From positions 930,001-994,000 of the forward strand of contig NZ_CP095554.1 of NCBI RefSeq assembly GCF_023078375.1: a stretch of 64,000 nt of DNA, given 5' to 3'. The notes beneath the pieces were generated by a model that made no database searches, was not told where the DNA came from, and saw only the letters and a list, made by a program, of their open reading frames with translations. The position numbers and the translations under genes were made by a program. Position 1 is the first letter of the stretch; every line of letters begins with the position of its first letter. Of the stretch, positions 38,027 to 45,961 are shown piece by piece. This DNA is from Roseomonas gilardii subsp. gilardii. Its GTDB lineage: Bacteria; Pseudomonadota; Alphaproteobacteria; Acetobacterales; Acetobacteraceae.

Positions 38027-39694
38027 TCAGAGCCGGTAGCGGTCGGCCAGCGCGACGAGCTGCTGCGCGAGCTGGCTGAGGTTGCTCGCCGCCGTGTCGA
38101 GCTGCCGCGTGCTGGCCGCCGTCTGCTGGCTCGCCTGCCGGATGTTGCCCAGCGCGCCCATCACCTGCTCGATGCCCAGTTGCTGCTGGTTGGTGCTGGC
38201 CACGATCTGCTGGAAGGTCTGCACGCTTTCCTGGATGCTGCCGGTGATCTCGCGGATCGTGGCATGGGTGGTGTCGGTGCGCGCCTTGCCGGCGGAGACG
38301 CGCTTCACCGCCTCCTCCGTCAGCATCACCGAGGCGCTGATGCCGCGCTGGATGTCGCCCAGGATGGAGCGCACCTGCCCGGTCGCCTCCTTGGCCTGGT
38401 CGGCCAGCGTCTTCATCTCCGCCGCCACCACGGCGAAGGAACGGCCCTGCTCCCCCGCCGCCGCCGCCTCGATGGCGGCGTTCAGCGCCAGCAGGTGGGA
38501 GCGTTCCGAGATGTCGTTCACCGTGGCGATGATCTCGCCGATCGCCTGGGTCTTCTCGCTCAGCGACACGATGTTCGAGGCCACGGCCTCCGCCTGCTCG
38601 CGGATCGAATCCATGGCCTGCATCGTGTCGTCCACGGCGCGCAGCCCGGCGCTGCTGTTGCGCGCCGCCGCCTGGGCGGAGGTGATGACCTCCTGCGCCC
38701 GCTTGCCGATCTGCGTGCCGGTATGGGTGATCTCGTCGGCCGTGGCCGCGGTCTCCTGCACCGCCGCGAGCTGCTCCTCCACGCCCGCCGCCTGTTCCTG
38801 GGTGGAGGCGCGGATCTCCGCGGCGGCGGCGTTGAGGTTCTCGGTCACCTCCCGGCTCTGCCGGGTGAGCTGGCGCAGGCCCTCCACCATCCCGTTCAGC
38901 ATGGTACCGAGCTGGCCGATCTCGTCCTTGCCGGTGGCGGCCGCGGCGCCCGACAGGTCGCCCCGGCCGACGCGGTCGACGAACTCCATGAAGGCCGAGA
39001 GCGGCGCGCTGATGGTCCGGCGCACCAGCGCCGCCAGGATCACCCCGACCAGCACGGCGACGCCCAGCACCGCCAGCACGGAGAAGCGGCTGTCCTCATA
39101 CGTCCTGGCCACCACGGCCTGCCCGGCCGCCAGGGTTTCGTCCAACTCGGTATCGGCCTGTTGCAGGGCGGTGTCGAGCTCGTGCGACAGGGCCAGGATC
39201 GGGGCCGAAACGGCGGTCACGCCTTCCAGGTCGTTGGCGCGGATCGCCGCGAACTGCGTCTCCGTCAGGCCCCGCATCTGACCCAGGATTCCGGCGCCGC
39301 GCTCCAGGGACTGGTTCAGGCGCTGCCAGGAGCGCCGGCGCTCCTCCGAGACGGAGTTGTCGCCGAAGCGGCGGGCACGGTCGCGGGCGTCGCGGATCGC
39401 GGCCTCCGACCGGCCATGGGCCTCGTTCCAGAGCTTCTGGGAATCGTCGTCCGGCACCGGCCGGCCCAGCGTGCGCAGCAGGAAGCGCGACACCGCCGTG
39501 TTGCGCGCCTCCTGCACGGTCAGGCTCTCCGTCCGCACCGCATCGAGCTGGCGCATCATGGCGAGGTCGCGGGTGACGATGGTGTCCGTCGTGTTGCGGA
39601 CCAGGCTGAGCTGGCTCAGCCCGTACCAGCCGAGGCCGGCGAGCATCAGGATCAAGGCGACGAAGCCGAAAAGGATACGGTTGGCGATCGACAC
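38027..39694 (-). CDS. Methyl-accepting chemotaxis protein
   Basis: The 555-residue receptor has an N-terminal membrane span (residues about 7-27), a roughly 180-residue periplasmic helical sensor, a second span (SVLAVLGVAVLVGVILAALV), a HAMP domain and a long coiled-coil signalling domain. The hairpin tip reads ISERSHLLALNAAIEAAAAGEQGRSFAVVA, the conserved CheA/CheW contact. There is no C-terminal CheR-tethering pentapeptide; it ends ADRYRL. It is the only receptor in the operon, so it is the likely dedicated input of this array. Confidence 0.93.
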   Translation of the reverse strand: MSIANRILFGFVALILMLAGLGWYGLSQLSLVRNTTDTIVTRDLAMMRQLDAVRTESLTVQEARNTAVSRFLLRTLGRPVPDDDSQKLWNEAHGRSEAAIRDARDRARRFGDNSVSEERRRSWQRLNQSLERGAGILGQMRGLTETQFAAIRANDLEGVTAVSAPILALSHELDTALQQADTELDETLAAGQAVVARTYEDSRFSVLAVLGVAVLVGVILAALVRRTISAPLSAFMEFVDRVGRGDLSGAAAATGKDEIGQLGTMLNGMVEGLRQLTRQSREVTENLNAAAAEIRASTQEQAAGVEEQLAAVQETAATADEITHTGTQIGKRAQEVITSAQAAARNSSAGLRAVDDTMQAMDSIREQAEAVASNIVSLSEKTQAIGEIIATVNDISERSHLLALNAAIEAAAAGEQGRSFAVVAAEMKTLADQAKEATGQVRSILGDIQRGISASVMLTEEAVKRVSAGKARTDTTHATIREITGSIQESVQTFQQIVASTNQQQLGIEQVMGALGNIRQASQQTAASTRQLDTAASNLSQLAQQLVALADRYRL

Positions 39695-39700
39695 GCGGAT

Positions 39701-40402
39701 TCAGGCTCCCGCAGCGGAGGTGGCGGACAGGAAGGGTTGCAGCAGACGTTCGGGGTCGAGCAGGCCGAGCACCATCTCCCGCGGGCCGAGCGGTCCGGCC
39801 GGGACCAGCCCACGCCCGGCGATGGCGGCAGCGCGGTCGTCCCGCCCGCCGGATGGCGCGGCCAGGGGCTGCGGCGTGACCACGCCCAGCGCGCGGTCCA
39901 CCCGCAGGGCCACCCTCAGGGCTCCTCGCCCCGGCTCGCCACGCAGCAGCAGCAGGTGCCCCGCCGGGCCGTCCACCCCCCGGCCGGCAGGGGGTGGGGC
40001 AGGGGGCAGGGCAGGGGGCAGGCCGAGCATCGCCGCCAGGTCCAGCACCGCATAGGGCTGCCCCGCCCGGGCGAAGAACCCCAGCAACGGGGGCGACATC
40101 ACGGGCAGTCCCACCAGCGCGGTGGCCGGCTGCACGGCGAGCAGCCGTTCCAGCGGCAGGCCGTAGCATTCCCGGCCGAGCGCGCAGGCCAGGATGGGGG
40201 GGAGCGCGGCGGGAGCCACGGCGGCCCCCGCCACCCGGCTGTGGCGCGCGGCCAGCCGGGCCGCCCGTTCCTCCAGCAGGCGTGCGGCCCGGGCCTCGCT
40301 CAGCCCGCCCACCGCCGGCAGTGCCCGGGGCGCTTCCGCGAGGGCGGCCTCCCCTGGGACAGCGCCGGGGGCCAAGTCCCGTTCAGGAAATCCATGGGTC
40401 AT
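39701..40402 (-). CDS. cheW: CheW-like coupling protein with N-terminal extension
   Basis: ATG 40400-40402 (MTHGFPERDLAPGA) is preferred because it falls after the cheR stop; an in-frame ATG 51 bp upstream would overlap. The N-terminal 70 residues, rich in Ala and Arg (LSEARAARLLEERAARLAARH), precede a CheW fold (ACALGRECYGLPLERLLAVQPATALVGLP to ILVPAGPLGPREMVLGLLD). N-terminally extended CheW proteins of this kind are found in Wsp-type clusters. It lies 6 bp upstream of the receptor gene. Confidence 0.85.
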   Translation of the reverse strand: MTHGFPERDLAPGAVPGEAALAEAPRALPAVGGLSEARAARLLEERAARLAARHSRVAGAAVAPAALPPILACALGRECYGLPLERLLAVQPATALVGLPVMSPPLLGFFARAGQPYAVLDLAAMLGLPPALPPAPPPAGRGVDGPAGHLLLLRGEPGRGALRVALRVDRALGVVTPQPLAAPSGGRDDRAAAIAGRGLVPAGPLGPREMVLGLLDPERLLQPFLSATSAAGA

Positions 40403-40412
40403 GGGCCGGGCG

Positions 40413-41966
40413 TCAGGACATCGAAAGGCCGAGTTGCAGGCGGGCGAGGGCATGCAGGTTGGCAGCGGTCATCCCATCCCCCTCCTCGACAGGCGTTTCC
40501 CCCGGCAGGGCGCGGGCGATCCGGGCGGCGGTCGCGATGGCACGCCGCCCCTCCTGCCGCCGGCCGAGATCCAGCAGCAGCAGGCCGAGCTGGTAGTGCG
40601 CGGCCAGGAAGTTCCTGTCCAGATAGAGGGCGCGCCGCAGGGCCGCCTCCGCCTCCGTGGCCTGGCCCAATGCGCGGGCCAGCAGGCCGTCATAGAAGTG
40701 CGCCGCCGCCCGCATCGGGTCCTCGCGGAGGGCGGCGGCGCAGGCGGCGCGCGCCGCTTCCGTCTCGCCGCGATTGGCCAGTTCGCGAATCCGTTCGAGC
40801 GCCGTCGGACCCCCTTCGGTCGCCGGCATGGCCGGGGCGGGGGGCACAGGTTCCGGCAAGGGGAGAGGCGCCGCCATCGCAGCCCTGGCCCGGCTGGCCC
40901 CGGCCCAGACCGCTGGCACGAAAAGCGGTGCCGGATCGGCGGGGGCTTCCGGCCCCGAACTCTGCCACGGCATTTTCCATGGCTGACTCCAGGGCGGCAC
41001 GAGGGGTGTCGCACCGGCCATCTCGGGCGGGGCTGCCTCCGCGCCGGCCCCGGATGCCTCCCCGGATGCTTCCTGGCCGGATGCTTCCTGGAACGAGGCG
41101 GCGGGGCGGCGGTAAGCCACGGTGCCCGGCAGTTGCTCCACCGACAGGAAGGCGGCGAAGGCCGGGTTGGGCTCGGCATGGCCCAGCAGCATCCAGCCCT
41201 CCGGCGCCAGCCTGTCCCCCAGGGCCCGGACCAGCCGCGTCACGGTGTCCGGATGGAAATAGATCAGCACGTTGCGGCACAGGATGAGGTCGAAGCCACT
41301 CAGGTTCAGCGGCGCGGCGGGGTCCAGCAGGGAAAGGAGGTTGTGCCGCTCGAACCGCACCAGGGCGCGGAACGGCGGCCGCAGCTGCCAGCTCCGCCCG
41401 GAAGGGTCGGGCGCGAAGTCCTGCGCCCTTTCCCCGGCCGCTAGGCTGCGCAGCGCCCAGGCGCTGAAGCGGGCCTCCCGGGCCGTGGCCAGGAAGGATT
41501 CGTTGATGTCGGTACCCAGGATGCGGCAGCGCCAGCCGCCGATCTCCTTCCCGAGCAGGCGGTGCAGCAGGATCGCGATGGAATAGGGCTCCGCGCCGGT
41601 GGCGCAGCCGGCACTCCAGATCCGCAACTGCCGCGTCGCGCGGTTGCGCCGGATCAGCTCGGGCAGGATCCGTTCCTGCAACGCGGCGAACTGTTCCGCA
41701 TAGCGGAAGAAAAAGGTCTCCCCGATGGTGATCTCGGCTTCCAGCGCCGACCATTCGGCCTCCCCACCCAGGGGGTCGTCCAGGCGGCGGAGATAGGTCT
41801 CGCTGGAGGGCGAGGCCGTGGCGCGCATCCGGCGCAGCAGGCGTTCCCAGAGAAGTTCGTTCTTGTCCTGGTAGTAGAAATGCCCCGTGCGCTGGATGAT
41901 GCGGCCCTTGAGCTCAAGGAAGGCCGCGTCCGGCAGCAGCGTCGGCACGCCGGGGCGGCCGTTCAT
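40413..41966 (-). CDS. cheR: CheR-type methyltransferase with TPR-like C-terminus (WspC-like)
   Basis: The 517-residue protein starts at ATG 41964-41966 (MNGRPGVPTLLPDAAF). The N-terminal helical and SAM-methyltransferase domains include ITIGETFFFRYAEQFAALQ, IWSAGCATGAEPYSIAI and DLILCRNVLIYFHPDTV. After a Pro/Ala-rich linker (about 290-390) come two to three TPR-like helical repeats (ALREDPMRAAAHFYDGLLARALGQ, ALYLDRNFLAAHYQLGLLLLDLGR). CheR-TPR fusions are known from WspC and FrzF. It methylates the operon's receptor. Confidence 0.92.
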   Translation of the reverse strand: MNGRPGVPTLLPDAAFLELKGRIIQRTGHFYYQDKNELLWERLLRRMRATASPSSETYLRRLDDPLGGEAEWSALEAEITIGETFFFRYAEQFAALQERILPELIRRNRATRQLRIWSAGCATGAEPYSIAILLHRLLGKEIGGWRCRILGTDINESFLATAREARFSAWALRSLAAGERAQDFAPDPSGRSWQLRPPFRALVRFERHNLLSLLDPAAPLNLSGFDLILCRNVLIYFHPDTVTRLVRALGDRLAPEGWMLLGHAEPNPAFAAFLSVEQLPGTVAYRRPAASFQEASGQEASGEASGAGAEAAPPEMAGATPLVPPWSQPWKMPWQSSGPEAPADPAPLFVPAVWAGASRARAAMAAPLPLPEPVPPAPAMPATEGGPTALERIRELANRGETEAARAACAAALREDPMRAAAHFYDGLLARALGQATEAEAALRRALYLDRNFLAAHYQLGLLLLDLGRRQEGRRAIATAARIARALPGETPVEEGDGMTAANLHALARLQLGLSMS

Positions 41967-42508
41967 GACGGCGCGGCCCATTCCTCCAGGCGGCGCCGGG
42001 CCTGCGCTTCCAGCTCCGCCAGGGTGGCGCGCTCGCGCTCCATCAGCAGCCGCTCCGGCGCCAGGAGGCGGGCGAAGCCGTCGGGCAACGCGACCTCGGC
42101 CTCGGCACAGCCGTTCAGGCTCTGCTCCGCCGGCACTGCCTGCAGCCATTGCCGCGGCACCCGCACCACGTCCAGCACCCGGTCCACCAGCAGCGCGAGG
42201 CGATCCCGCCCCTCGCCGAGCAGGATCAGGTGGCGGTAGATGCCGGCCGCGGGGCTCTCCTCCGCCCGGATCTCCGCCTCCGGCTCCAGCAGGCGCGACA
42301 GGCGAAGCACGGCCACCGCCTCGCCCCCCAGGTTCAGGAAGCCAGCCAGGAGCCGTGGCAGGCCGGGCGGAGCCCAGAGGCGCGGCAGGGGCAGAAGCTC
42401 CCCGACCGCCTCCCGGCGCAGGGCCAGCCGCGTTTCCCCCACGGCGAAGAGCACCAGCTGCTCGGTCCGGGCAAGGGACAGGTTCGGATCGGACAGGGAG
42501 GCGACCAA
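41963..42508 (-). CDS. cheW: CheW-like coupling protein, first gene of the operon
   Basis: The 181-residue CheW-fold protein has EQLVLFAVGETRLALRREAVGELLPLP, LLAGFLNLGGEAVAVLRLSRLL and ALLVDRVLDVVRVP. The start is a TTG at 42506-42508 (MVASLSDPNLSLARTEQ); no ATG is available at a sensible position and the ribosome-binding site is weak, so the exact N-terminus is uncertain. The C-terminus ends with a charged helix (RERATLAELEAQARRRLEEW). A palindrome lies about 130 bp upstream at 42636-42652. Confidence 0.87.
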   Translation of the reverse strand: MVASLSDPNLSLARTEQLVLFAVGETRLALRREAVGELLPLPRLWAPPGLPRLLAGFLNLGGEAVAVLRLSRLLEPEAEIRAEESPAAGIYRHLILLGEGRDRLALLVDRVLDVVRVPRQWLQAVPAEQSLNGCAEAEVALPDGFARLLAPERLLMERERATLAELEAQARRRLEEWAAPS

Positions 42509-42635
42509 GGAAGGAAAAGGCTCCGCAGCAAGGCTGGCAGGTGGCGGATCGGCGCAGACCAGGGATCAGGCCAGCATGCCACAGACGGCCCGATGCATCC
42601 AAGGAGCCATCAGGAATCGCATTTCGTAAAATAAA

Positions 42636-42652
42636 TTCAGCCAATGGCTGAA
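42636..42652. promoter_or_regulatory. Palindrome upstream of the chemosensory operon
   Basis: TTCAGCCAATGGCTGAA is a perfect 8-bp inverted repeat around one central A, in a short AT-rich patch (GTAAAATAAA alongside). It lies between the operon's first gene and the TetR remnant. A repressor or activator site for the che operon is inferred. The rest of 42509-42749 shows no gene. Confidence 0.5.
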
Positions 42653-42749
42653 GATACGGGATGGAATATGCCCCCCGGGGGCGGCGGGAACCACCAGCGC
42701 CCAGGGGCTTCCCGCTCCGTTACGAGGCTCTGGCCGTCCGGCGCAGTGA

Positions 42750-42980
42750 TCCGGGCTGGAGGGCTATCTGGCGAAGCTCCGGCGCGGCGGAGGCTATGAG
42801 TTCGGCCTTTCGATCGAGGCCAGCCGCGTGCTGGTGGGCATGGCGCTGAGTGCCTTCCACCACGAGGTGCTGACGGGGTAGAGGGCGGAGGTCCCGGAAG
42901 CGGAACTGCAAGGCCGGATCGACCGCGCGGTGCGGATCTTCCTGAAGGGAAGCCGGGCGGAGGCGCCGCGACGCGGTTGA
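42750..42980 (+). pseudogene. Remnant of a TetR-family regulator C-terminal region
   Basis: The frame through 42756 reads EGYLAKLRRGGGYEFGLSIE, then ASRVLVGMALSAFHHEVLTG, a stop (TAG 42879-42881), and in the same frame RAEVPEAELQGRIDRAVRIF to TGA 42978. This looks like the C-terminal helices of a TetR-type regulator split by one stop codon. An in-frame TGA at 42747 blocks extension upstream, and no helix-turn-helix half is visible. It is therefore a decayed fragment. The TetR assignment rests on composition and helix pattern only. Confidence 0.5.
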
Positions 42981-43070
42981 CTGCACCCCGGCTTCCGATA
43001 AACCGCCTGCGTCCGGTGGGCTGACCCACGGGGGAGCATCATGGCCCTCCCAGGTGCCTTCCACGTCTTC

Positions 43071-43153
43071 GCGGGCGTGGTGGAATGGTAGACACAGACG
43101 ACTTAAAATCGTTAGCCTTCAATGGCTTGCCGGTTCGAGTCCGGCCGCCCGCA
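43071..43153 (+). tRNA. tRNA-Leu (anticodon TAA)
   Basis: The acceptor arms GCGGGCG (43071-43077) and CGCCCGC (43146-43152) pair fully, with discriminator A at 43153. The anticodon stem GACGA/TCGTT encloses CTTAAAA with anticodon TAA at 43104-43106. GGTTCGAGTCC gives the T arm, and the long variable arm expected of a class II leucine tRNA is present. The 3' CCA is not encoded. Confidence 0.95.
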
Positions 43154-43201
43154 TCCTCTTGGCACAGGGCGTAGCGACCGGGCTCTCCCGACCGGTTCGC
43201 C

Positions 43202-44224
43202 TCACACCGCGCCGGGTCCGTGCCCTTCCTCTCCGGGGCGGCTCCAGTGGAACATCAACTCGTGCTTGTTGTAGACGCCGTGGGTCAGGCGGGCGCCGGG
43301 GATGGCGGCGAATTCGGCCGCCGTGTCATGGTCCGTGCTGCCCTGGAACTTGATGGTGCAGAGCATGTGCCGCGCCTTGCCGGCCTCGATCCAGCGCCGC
43401 ACCAGTCCCAGCAGCCGGGCCGGATAGCAGATCACGTCGCTCAGCAGCCAGTCCACCTCCGGATGCGTGCGCGGGTCCAGGCCGAAGGCGCTTTCCTGGC
43501 GCACGGAGACGCCGGGCATGGCGGCCACGCGCGGGTCGAGCGGGGCCTTGTCCACCGCCACCACGCGTGCGCCCAGTTTCGCCAGCGCCCAGGTCCAGCC
43601 ACCGGGACAGGCGCCGAGGTCGAGGCAGGAATCGCCCGGCCCGGGCCAGTGGCGGGCCGCCAGGAAGGCTTCCCAGAGCTTCAGATAGGCGCGGCTGGGC
43701 GGCCCCTCGTGGTCCTCCACCAGCACCGGCGCGCCGGTGGGATAGGGGCTGGTCTTTTCCGGGCTGGCCAGCATCAGCTCCGGGCGCAGCAGCGTCCATC
43801 CGCCCAGCGGCGCGGTGGGGACGGGGGCGGGAAAGGCCACGGGCCTCGCCTTGACCGGAGGCAGCGCCGCCTCGATCAGCGCGGCGCGGCGATGGTTCCC
43901 CGTGGAACACAGGGCCCAGTTGCGCTGGATGGCGCGCAGCGCGCTGGCCGCCCCCTTGATCGAGGGGACCGGCAGGAGGCGGGGCGCCGTCCAGACATCC
44001 AGCGCCCAGGGACACGTCACCGCCGCATCGGGCGAAAGCGCCAGTTCCCCCTGCCAGCCCGACAGGCGGACACCAGCCCGGCGCAGCGTTTCCGTCAGGT
44101 CCGCCTCGAAGCCCGGATGCGCGCGGTACACGGCCCGGACCCCGGCATGGCTCTCGGGCGGCAGAGCGGGATCGGCCGGTGCACCCGCTGGAACGGGAGG
44201 TGACGGGGCGCGGGAGAAGGTCAT
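43202..44224 (-). CDS. FtsJ-like SAM-dependent methyltransferase, RlmM-type
   Basis: The 340-residue protein starts at ATG 44222-44224 (MTFSRAPSPPVPAGAP). An N-terminal THUMP/ferredoxin-like region (VRAVYRAHPGFEADLTETLRRAGVRL) precedes the FtsJ-type methyltransferase domain with SAM motif CLDLGACPGGWTWALA. A K-D-K-E catalytic set is visible in RAYLKLWEA, DWLLSDVICYP, CTIKFQGS and NKHELMFHW. RlmM, which 2'-O-methylates 23S rRNA C2498, has this layout, so an rRNA target is likely. A long open frame upstream of the ATG is chance. Confidence 0.8.
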   Translation of the reverse strand: MTFSRAPSPPVPAGAPADPALPPESHAGVRAVYRAHPGFEADLTETLRRAGVRLSGWQGELALSPDAAVTCPWALDVWTAPRLLPVPSIKGAASALRAIQRNWALCSTGNHRRAALIEAALPPVKARPVAFPAPVPTAPLGGWTLLRPELMLASPEKTSPYPTGAPVLVEDHEGPPSRAYLKLWEAFLAARHWPGPGDSCLDLGACPGGWTWALAKLGARVVAVDKAPLDPRVAAMPGVSVRQESAFGLDPRTHPEVDWLLSDVICYPARLLGLVRRWIEAGKARHMLCTIKFQGSTDHDTAAEFAAIPGARLTHGVYNKHELMFHWSRPGEEGHGPGAV

Positions 44225-44449
44225 GAGGGGGCCATTAGCCCGGCGGGCCGCCGCCGTCAGCCCGCCAGATCGGTCCGCCGGCAGAACCCGCCGCAAGCCC
44301 GGCGGGCGAGGCAGGAGAAGGTCAGGGACGCCATCGCGCGCGAAGTGCCGCGGCCCGGAGCAACCGCGCGGCCGTCCTGCTCGTTCTGCTCCCGGTCCGG
44401 CAACGCGCTCCCATCGCCCGGACCGGGGGCAGAACGAGGTTTCGGTGAC

Positions 44450-45517
44450 ATGCTGCGCAGGATCTGGGCTCTGATCACGGATACGGTAAGCGGCTACATC
44501 GCCGATTCCTGCCTCAGCCGCGGCGCCTCCATCGCCTACTACACCATCTTCTCCGTGGCGCCGCTGATGATCATCGCCACCGCCATCGCCGGCTTCTTCT
44601 TCGGCGAGGAAGCGGTGCGCGGCGCCCTGGACGACCAGTTGCGCGGTCTGGTCGGGGAGCAGGGCGCCGCCACCATCCAGGACATGGTCAAGGGTGCCAG
44701 CGACAGCACCAGCGGCACCATCGCCACCGTGGTCGGCCTCGTGACCCTGCTGCTGACCGCCAGCGGCGTGTTCGGGGAGCTCCAGGGCGCGCTCAACGCC
44801 ATCTGGAAGGTCGAGCCGGATGCCGACGAGGACACCACCGAGACCGTCAGCCGCCTGGTGCGCGCCAAGGCCGCCAGCATGGGCCTGGTCGCCGCCACCG
44901 GATTCATCCTGCTGGTCTCGCTGGCGGTCAGCGCCGGCATCTCCGTGCTCAGCACCTGGCTGCAGGGCCGGCTGCCCGAGGTCACGCTGCTGATGTCGCT
45001 GATGAACTTCGTGATCTCGCTGGGGATCATCACGCTGCTGTTCGGCGCCATGTACAAGATCCTGCCGGATCGCCGCCTGCCCTGGCGCGATGTGGCGATC
45101 GGTGCCTTCACGACCGCGCTGCTCTTCACGATCGGCAAGTCGCTGATCGGCTGGTACCTGGGCAGCAGCAACATGGCGACGACCTATGGCGCGGCCAGTT
45201 CCGTGATGATCGTGCTCCTCTGGGTCTATTACTCCTCCCAGATCTTCCTGCTGGGGGCCGAGTTCACCCGTGCCTATGCCGGGCTGGAAGGCAGCCAGCA
45301 GCATGCTCCCGTGCCGGCCGATCCGAAGGCGGCGGGGCGGAAGATCGCGGCTCCGGCGCCCGCTTCGAGCGTCGTCCAGCCGGCCCCGCTGGTCACGCGG
45401 GAAGGCGCCTTGTGGCGCGTGGCGGGCGTGCTGGGCGTCACCCTGGCGGCCGGACGCGAGATCCGGCACGGGCGCCGCCCCTGGCTGGGCCTGTTCCGCC
45501 GCTCGGCGGGCGGCTAG
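44450..45517 (+). CDS. YihY/virulence factor BrkB family inner-membrane protein
   Basis: The protein has about 355 residues from ATG 44450 (MLRRIWALITDTVSGYIADS). It has six hydrophobic spans and family blocks SRGASIAYYTIFSVAPLMII, TASGVFGELQGALNAIWKV and ASSVMIVLLWVYYSSQIFLLGAEFTR. The last 75 residues are a soluble Ala/Pro-rich tail. The function of the family is not settled. An in-frame ATG 105 bp upstream is less likely because it falls in a GC-rich region unlike the family. It is transcribed away from the methyltransferase gene. Confidence 0.88.
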   Translation: MLRRIWALITDTVSGYIADSCLSRGASIAYYTIFSVAPLMIIATAIAGFFFGEEAVRGALDDQLRGLVGEQGAATIQDMVKGASDSTSGTIATVVGLVTLLLTASGVFGELQGALNAIWKVEPDADEDTTETVSRLVRAKAASMGLVAATGFILLVSLAVSAGISVLSTWLQGRLPEVTLLMSLMNFVISLGIITLLFGAMYKILPDRRLPWRDVAIGAFTTALLFTIGKSLIGWYLGSSNMATTYGAASSVMIVLLWVYYSSQIFLLGAEFTRAYAGLEGSQQHAPVPADPKAAGRKIAAPAPASSVVQPAPLVTREGALWRVAGVLGVTLAAGREIRHGRRPWLGLFRRSAGG

Positions 45518-45553
45518 GGGCGCCCTTCCTGCATTCCTGCCTGTCGTGCTTTT

Positions 45554-45587
45554 GGCCTGGGGAAAGGCGGCGCCTCTCCCCGGGGCC
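45554..45587. terminator. GC-rich hairpin between convergent genes
   Basis: GGCC-GGGG-GGCG and CGCC-CCCC-GGCC form an imperfect stem (45554-45587) in the 99-bp gap between the converging BrkB and DUF3325 genes. A short T run precedes it on the plus strand, which would serve as a T tract only for minus-strand transcription in complement form. Weak evidence. Confidence 0.35.
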
Positions 45588-45616
45588 AGTCATCCGGGGG
45601 CCGGTTCGGGGGCCGG

Positions 45617-45961
45617 TCAGATCAATGCCGGCAGCAGGGCCGAACCGATCAGGGCCACGACGGCCGGGGCGATCACCAGGCGCGGGGCATAGGACAGCAG
45701 CAGCGCCAGCATCAGCGCGGCCGCGGTCAGAAGGCCGGTCCAGAGCGTGATGCCGGGCCCGGCCCCGTGGGCGAGCGATACCGGCAGGAGCGATGCCGCC
45801 AGCAGCAGCCATCCACCCCAGGCAAGGCCGTGCCGCCGGCGTGGCGGGATCCGCCGCACCCCGAAGACCTGCTCATGATGGCGCTCCATCGCGAGGCAGA
45901 GCCCGGCAAAGCCGGCATAGGCTAAAGCGAAGCTCAGGGGGACAAAGCTCAGCCCGGTCAC
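45617..45961 (-). CDS. DUF3325-type small membrane protein of iron cluster
   Basis: This 114-residue protein is almost entirely hydrophobic with about four spans: FVPLSFALAYAGFAGLCLAM, GLAWGGWLLLAASLLPVSLA, LWTGLLTAAALMLALLLSY and LVIAPAVVALIGSALLP. The start is GTG 45959-45961, overlapping the stop of the PepSY gene (GTGA). DUF3325 proteins commonly accompany PepSY-membrane proteins and TonB siderophore receptors. The role is unknown, probably as part of an inner-membrane iron uptake or reduction complex. Confidence 0.75.
   Translation of the reverse strand: MTGLSFVPLSFALAYAGFAGLCLAMERHHEQVFGVRRIPPRRRHGLAWGGWLLLAASLLPVSLAHGAGPGITLWTGLLTAAALMLALLLSYAPRLVIAPAVVALIGSALLPALI

Noticed and set aside
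35951-41287. A 1778-codon plus-strand open frame across cheA, mcp and cheR
   Set aside because: It is a shadow of the minus-strand operon, of low complexity in Arg, Ala, Pro and Ser, with no domain.
30887-42508. Classical flagellar chemotaxis operon
   Set aside because: There is no cheY, cheD or flagellar gene, cheR carries TPRs and cheA has a fused receiver, all of which point to an alternative-function system.
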